Shown here: one piece after another, positions 4,789 through 7,598 of the stretch
Layout: the number at the start of each line of letters is the position of its first letter
How positions within the stretch are numbered: position 1 is the stretch's first letter
Notes under the pieces: model-generated
Seen by the model: the letters and a program-made list of their open reading frames with translations, nothing else
Told to the model about the DNA's origin: nothing
Database searches by the model: none
Assembly: GCA_012515255.1 (NCBI GenBank)
Contig: JAAYYR010000030.1
Coordinates: 1-7,598, forward strand
Length of the DNA: 7,598 nucleotides
Direction of reading: 5' to 3'
Source of the DNA: Clostridia bacterium
Lineage (GTDB): Bacteria > Bacillota > Dehalobacteriia > UBA4068
Translations under genes and position numbers: made by a program

Positions 4789-7416
4789 ATGGGACTGTTC
4801 GCCAATCTTTTTGACGATAATGCTAAAGATATAAAAAAATACAGCAAGGTACTTACGGAAATTAATGCCCTGGAGCCGCAGATGCAGGCGCTTTCCGATG
4901 CTGAATTAGTAGCTAAAACGGCAGAATTCCGCAGCCGCATCGCCGCGGATGAAAATCTTAAACCCAAAGACCTGCTGGTTGAGGCTTTTGCGGTAGCGCG
5001 CGAAGCATCCTGGCGGGTACTTAATATGCGCCATTTCGACGTGCAGCTAATCGGCGGCATGGTACTCTCTGACGGGCGTATCGCCGAGATGAAAACCGGC
5101 GAAGGCAAAACCTTGGTCGCCACTGCGCCCGCTTATTTGCATGCCCTATTTGGCCGCGGCGTGCATGTGATCACGGTCAATGATTATTTGGCCAGCCGCG
5201 ACAGCGAATGGATGGGCCGCCTGTATAAATTTCTCGGCCTATCCGTCGGCCTGGTTATACACGGCATGGAGCCGGCTGAGAAAAAACTGGCCTATGCCGC
5301 GGATATCACCTATGGCACTAATAATGAGTTCGGTTTCGATTACCTGCGCGACAATATGGCTTTCCACAAAGAAAACATGGTGCAGCGGCCGCTTTATTAT
5401 GCCATCGTCGACGAGGTGGACAGCATTTTGATCGACGAAGCGCGCACGCCGCTGATTATTTCCGGCCCGGCCGATAAGCCGACGGAGTTTTATTTTCAGG
5501 CGGCCAAAATCATCCCCCGCCTGCATGCGGAGGATGATTATAATATCGATATCAAGCTGCGCACCGCGGCCTTGACCGAAGCCGGCGTGGCCAAAGTGGA
5601 AAAAGCTCTGGGTATCGAGAACCTCTACGACCCGGCCAATACTGAAGTCTCGCATCATATCAACCAGGCGTTGAAAGCCCAGTTCATCTTCAAGCGCGAC
5701 CGCGACTATGTGGTCAGGGATAATCAGGTGCTGATCGTCGATGAGTTCACCGGCCGCCTGATGTTCGGCCGCCGCTATAGCGAAGGCCTGCATCAAGCCA
5801 TCGAAGCCAAAGAACATGTCAAGATCGAGCGGGAAAACCAGACGCTGGCCACCATCACATTTCAGAACTATTTCCGCATGTACGAAATCCTCGCCGGCAT
5901 GACCGGCACGGCCCGCACGGAGGAGGAGGAATTCCGCAAAATCTATCACTTCGATGTGGTGGAGGTACCCACCAATCTGCCGATGATCCGCGAGGATCAC
6001 CCGGATATCATCTACCGCTCGGAAAAGGGCAAATATGAAGCCCTGATCGAGGAGATCATAAACGAGCATCAAACGGGCCGCCCCGTGCTGGTCGGCACTA
6101 TCAGCATTGAAAAATCCGAACAAATCAGCCGCCTGCTTACGGCTCGCGGCATTGCCCATCAGGTCTTAAACGCCAAGTTTCATGACAAAGAGGCGGCTAT
6201 CGTCGCCCAGGCCGGCCGTAAAAGCGGCGTGACCATCGCCACCAATATGGCGGGCCGCGGCACGGATATCATCCTCGGCGGCAACTGGGAAGCCCTGCTT
6301 GCCGAGCGTCTGGCCGCCGACACCGCCAAAGGGGTAGAGCATGACGAGGCCGGATTGCAGGCGCTGCGCGAAGAATATCGGGCCAATTTCGAGGCTGAGC
6401 ATGCCGAGGTGGTGCGGCTCGGCGGCCTGCATATTATCGGCACCGAGCGTCATGAATCGCGGCGTATCGACAATCAGCTGCGCGGCCGCGCCGGCCGCCA
6501 GGGCGACCCGGGCAGCAGTCGGTTTTACATCTCCATCGAGGACGACCTGATGAAGCGCTTCGGCGGCGACAGCCTGGGCGGCCTGATGGATCGAGTCGGT
6601 CTGGACGACAGCGTCCCCATTGATTCGCATCTGGTTTCGCGCAGCATTGAGACGGCGCAAAAACGGGTGGAGGAGCGCAACTTCGAGACCCGTAAACATG
6701 TGCTGGACTATGACGACGTGATGAATGTGCAGCGCGAGCTTATCTACTCCGAGCGGCGCAAAGCCCTCTATGAGGATGATATCCATGACAGCGTGCTCGC
6801 CATGATGGAGGCCACCGTGGATAAGGTGGTGAGCCGCCACGCGGGGGAAAGCCGCTTTACCGAGGAATGGGATCTGGCCGCGCTGCTGACCGAATTAGCT
6901 AATTACCAGCCCCAGGGGCTGCCAAGTGAAGCGGAACTGCGCGAGCAGCCTGTGACGGAAGTCACACAATTCATCCTGGGACGGATGTTCGATTTTTATG
7001 AGCAGCGCCGGGAGGACATGGGCGCGGAGCTGTTTAATGTGCTGGAGCATGCCGTCGTGCTGCAGGTGGTCGACCGCAAATGGATGGATCATCTCGACGC
7101 TATGGATCAATTGCGCCAGGGCATCGGCCTGCGCGCCTATGGCCAAAGCGATCCGCTAGTTGCTTATAAGCAGGAAGCCTATGCCATGTTCCAGGAAATG
7201 ATCGAGGATATTCAGTCGGAAATTACGCGCATGTGCCTGCAAGCTCAGCTAGTGGAGCGGCCACAGGAGCGACAGGATATCAGCTCTAACCGCGACGGAG
7301 CGCCGGCCAAAAAACAGCCGGTGCGCAAAAGCAATGAGCAAAAAATCGGCCGCAATGAACCCTGCCCCTGCGGCAGCGGCCGCAAATATAAAAATTGCTG
7401 CGGCAAAAACGCTTAA
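4789..7416 (+). CDS. secA: Preprotein translocase ATPase SecA
   Basis: ATP-driven motor that pushes preproteins through SecYEG at the cytoplasmic membrane. 875 aa from the ATG at 4789. Domains in order: N-terminal targeting helix; NBD1 with Walker A MKTGEGKT (101-108, K107), TYGTNNEFGFDYLRDNM, and Walker B DEVD (208-211); the preprotein-crosslinking region (roughly 220-370); NBD2 with TNMAGRGTDI (485-494) and the arginine-finger block QLRGRAGRQGD (563-573); the helical scaffold/wing region with DYDDVMN (640-646). The C-terminus is a zinc-binding tail, CPCGSGRKYKNCC (859-871), of the C-x-C-x8-C-C type that binds SecB or ribosomes/phospholipid in other bacteria. NBD2 carries a variable insert of about 46 residues (499-544) absent from the short B. 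subtilis form. Similar inserts occur in E. coli and, as I recall, in clostridial SecA. The gene has its own promoter and is followed by the probable prfB, the usual Firmicutes order. A single full-length SecA; nothing suggests SecA2. Confidence 0.99.
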   Translation: MGLFANLFDDNAKDIKKYSKVLTEINALEPQMQALSDAELVAKTAEFRSRIAADENLKPKDLLVEAFAVAREASWRVLNMRHFDVQLIGGMVLSDGRIAEMKTGEGKTLVATAPAYLHALFGRGVHVITVNDYLASRDSEWMGRLYKFLGLSVGLVIHGMEPAEKKLAYAADITYGTNNEFGFDYLRDNMAFHKENMVQRPLYYAIVDEVDSILIDEARTPLIISGPADKPTEFYFQAAKIIPRLHAEDDYNIDIKLRTAALTEAGVAKVEKALGIENLYDPANTEVSHHINQALKAQFIFKRDRDYVVRDNQVLIVDEFTGRLMFGRRYSEGLHQAIEAKEHVKIERENQTLATITFQNYFRMYEILAGMTGTARTEEEEFRKIYHFDVVEVPTNLPMIREDHPDIIYRSEKGKYEALIEEIINEHQTGRPVLVGTISIEKSEQISRLLTARGIAHQVLNAKFHDKEAAIVAQAGRKSGVTIATNMAGRGTDIILGGNWEALLAERLAADTAKGVEHDEAGLQALREEYRANFEAEHAEVVRLGGLHIIGTERHESRRIDNQLRGRAGRQGDPGSSRFYISIEDDLMKRFGGDSLGGLMDRVGLDDSVPIDSHLVSRSIETAQKRVEERNFETRKHVLDYDDVMNVQRELIYSERRKALYEDDIHDSVLAMMEATVDKVVSRHAGESRFTEEWDLAALLTELANYQPQGLPSEAELREQPVTEVTQFILGRMFDFYEQRREDMGAELFNVLEHAVVLQVVDRKWMDHLDAMDQLRQGIGLRAYGQSDPLVAYKQEAYAMFQEMIEDIQSEITRMCLQAQLVERPQERQDISSNRDGAPAKKQPVRKSNEQKIGRNEPCPCGSGRKYKNCCGKNA

Positions 7417-7435
7417 ACAGGCAATAGTCAGCCGC

Positions 7436-7551
7436 AAAAGGGCATAATAGCAGCAAACCGATTCGCTGGGCCGGATTTGACCTTAGCCTCTGGTTTTGTC
7501 GGCCGGCAAAGGGATTGGCGCCGCCAAAGCGAATCATTATCTATGCCTTTT
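7436..7551 (+). other. Foldable intergenic RNA between secA and the next gene (nested stems, three-way junction)
   Basis: The 166-bp gap holds four mutually compatible stems. The outer stem pairs GGCATA (7441-7446) with TATGCC (7542-7547), extended by AAAA/TTTT with one bulged G. The second is a perfect 8-bp pair, GATTCGCT (7460-7467) with AGCGAATC (7528-7535). Enclosed within it are GCCGG (7470-7474) with CCGGC (7503-7507), and TTGGC (7515-7519) with GCCAA (7523-7527). Only four T follow, so it is a poor intrinsic terminator, though partial attenuation between secA and the next gene is possible. No ORF of note and no convincing promoter were found in this gap. The structure is read by eye and not energy-tested. 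Confidence 0.4.
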
Positions 7552-7571
7552 ACCGATATTCCCGGTATACT

Positions 7572-7578
7572 AAGGAGG
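7572..7578 (+). promoter_or_regulatory. Ribosome binding site of the gene after secA
   Basis: AAGGAGG, the full anti-Shine-Dalgarno match, 4 bases before the ATG at 7583. It marks a true gene start at the window's right edge. Confidence 0.75.
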
Positions 7579-7582
7579 AAAA

Positions 7583-7598
7583 ATGATTGAGGAAATAA
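7583..7598 (+). CDS. prfB: Start of the next gene, probably peptide chain release factor 2 (5' end only)
   Basis: Only the first five codons (MIEEI) and one base are inside the window. The call rests on position: prfB follows secA in most Firmicutes. The acidic start fits RF2 N-termini, and the strong AAGGAGG site shows that a gene begins here. If it is prfB, the programmed +1 frameshift site near codon 25 would lie just outside the window. The residues alone cannot prove the identity. Confidence 0.5.

Noticed and set aside
5239..6159. A 306-codon minus-strand frame opposite secA (also 6166-6840).
   Set aside because: They are antisense shadows of secA in the GC-rich codon pattern, with no start signals or known motifs.
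7566..7571. TATACT as a -10 box for a separate prfB promoter.
   Set aside because: Transcription would start inside the ribosome binding site, and no -35 is found 16-18 bp upstream.
1..7598. A novel defence, mobile or biosynthetic system.
   Set aside because: Every long frame that is not a shadow is a recognisable housekeeping or sporulation gene. There are no direct-repeat arrays, transposase motifs or attachment-like repeats.

Overview
The window is chromosomal core sequence from an endospore-forming member of the Firmicutes (Bacillota). Three things point there: a Mini-III ribonuclease gene directly downstream of cysS, a SpoIIQ-type forespore LytM protein, and a secA gene followed by what looks like the start of prfB. 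Clear Shine-Dalgarno sites and sigma-A type promoters agree. The GC-rich coding sequence would suit a Negativicutes/Sporomusa-like organism or a GC-rich clostridium, but that narrower placement is a guess.

Layout. Positions 1-3643 are a leftward (minus-strand) cluster read in the order cysS, mrnC, panB, panE: cysteinyl-tRNA synthetase, the ribonuclease that matures 23S rRNA, and two pantothenate (CoA precursor) enzymes. mrnC and panB overlap by 4 bases, and panB and panE are 4 bases apart. panE runs off the left edge. Positions 3644-3910 are a divergent intergenic region. It holds a cysS promoter with a leader of about 150 nt and, back to back with it, a candidate sigma-F type promoter for the rightward spoIIQ-like gene (3911-4561). 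A perfect 26-bp palindrome plus a T-run (4581-4611) ends that unit. A strong extended -10 promoter (4711-4739) then drives secA (4789-7416). A 166-bp gap with a foldable structure follows, then a strong ribosome binding site and the first codons of the next gene, probably prfB, cut by the right edge.

How the genes work together. The left cluster combines translation/RNA maturation with PanB and PanE, which carry out the two successive steps from 2-ketoisovalerate to pantoate. The SpoIIQ-like protein would sit in the forespore membrane and form the channel/zipper with the mother-cell protein SpoIIIAH. SecA is the export motor.

I see no mobile element, CRISPR array, rRNA, tRNA, phage gene or defence system. 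The items most worth a second look are the SpoIIQ-like protein with its apparently altered active site and forespore-type promoter, the foldable RNA regions before prfB and mrnC, and the cysS leader.
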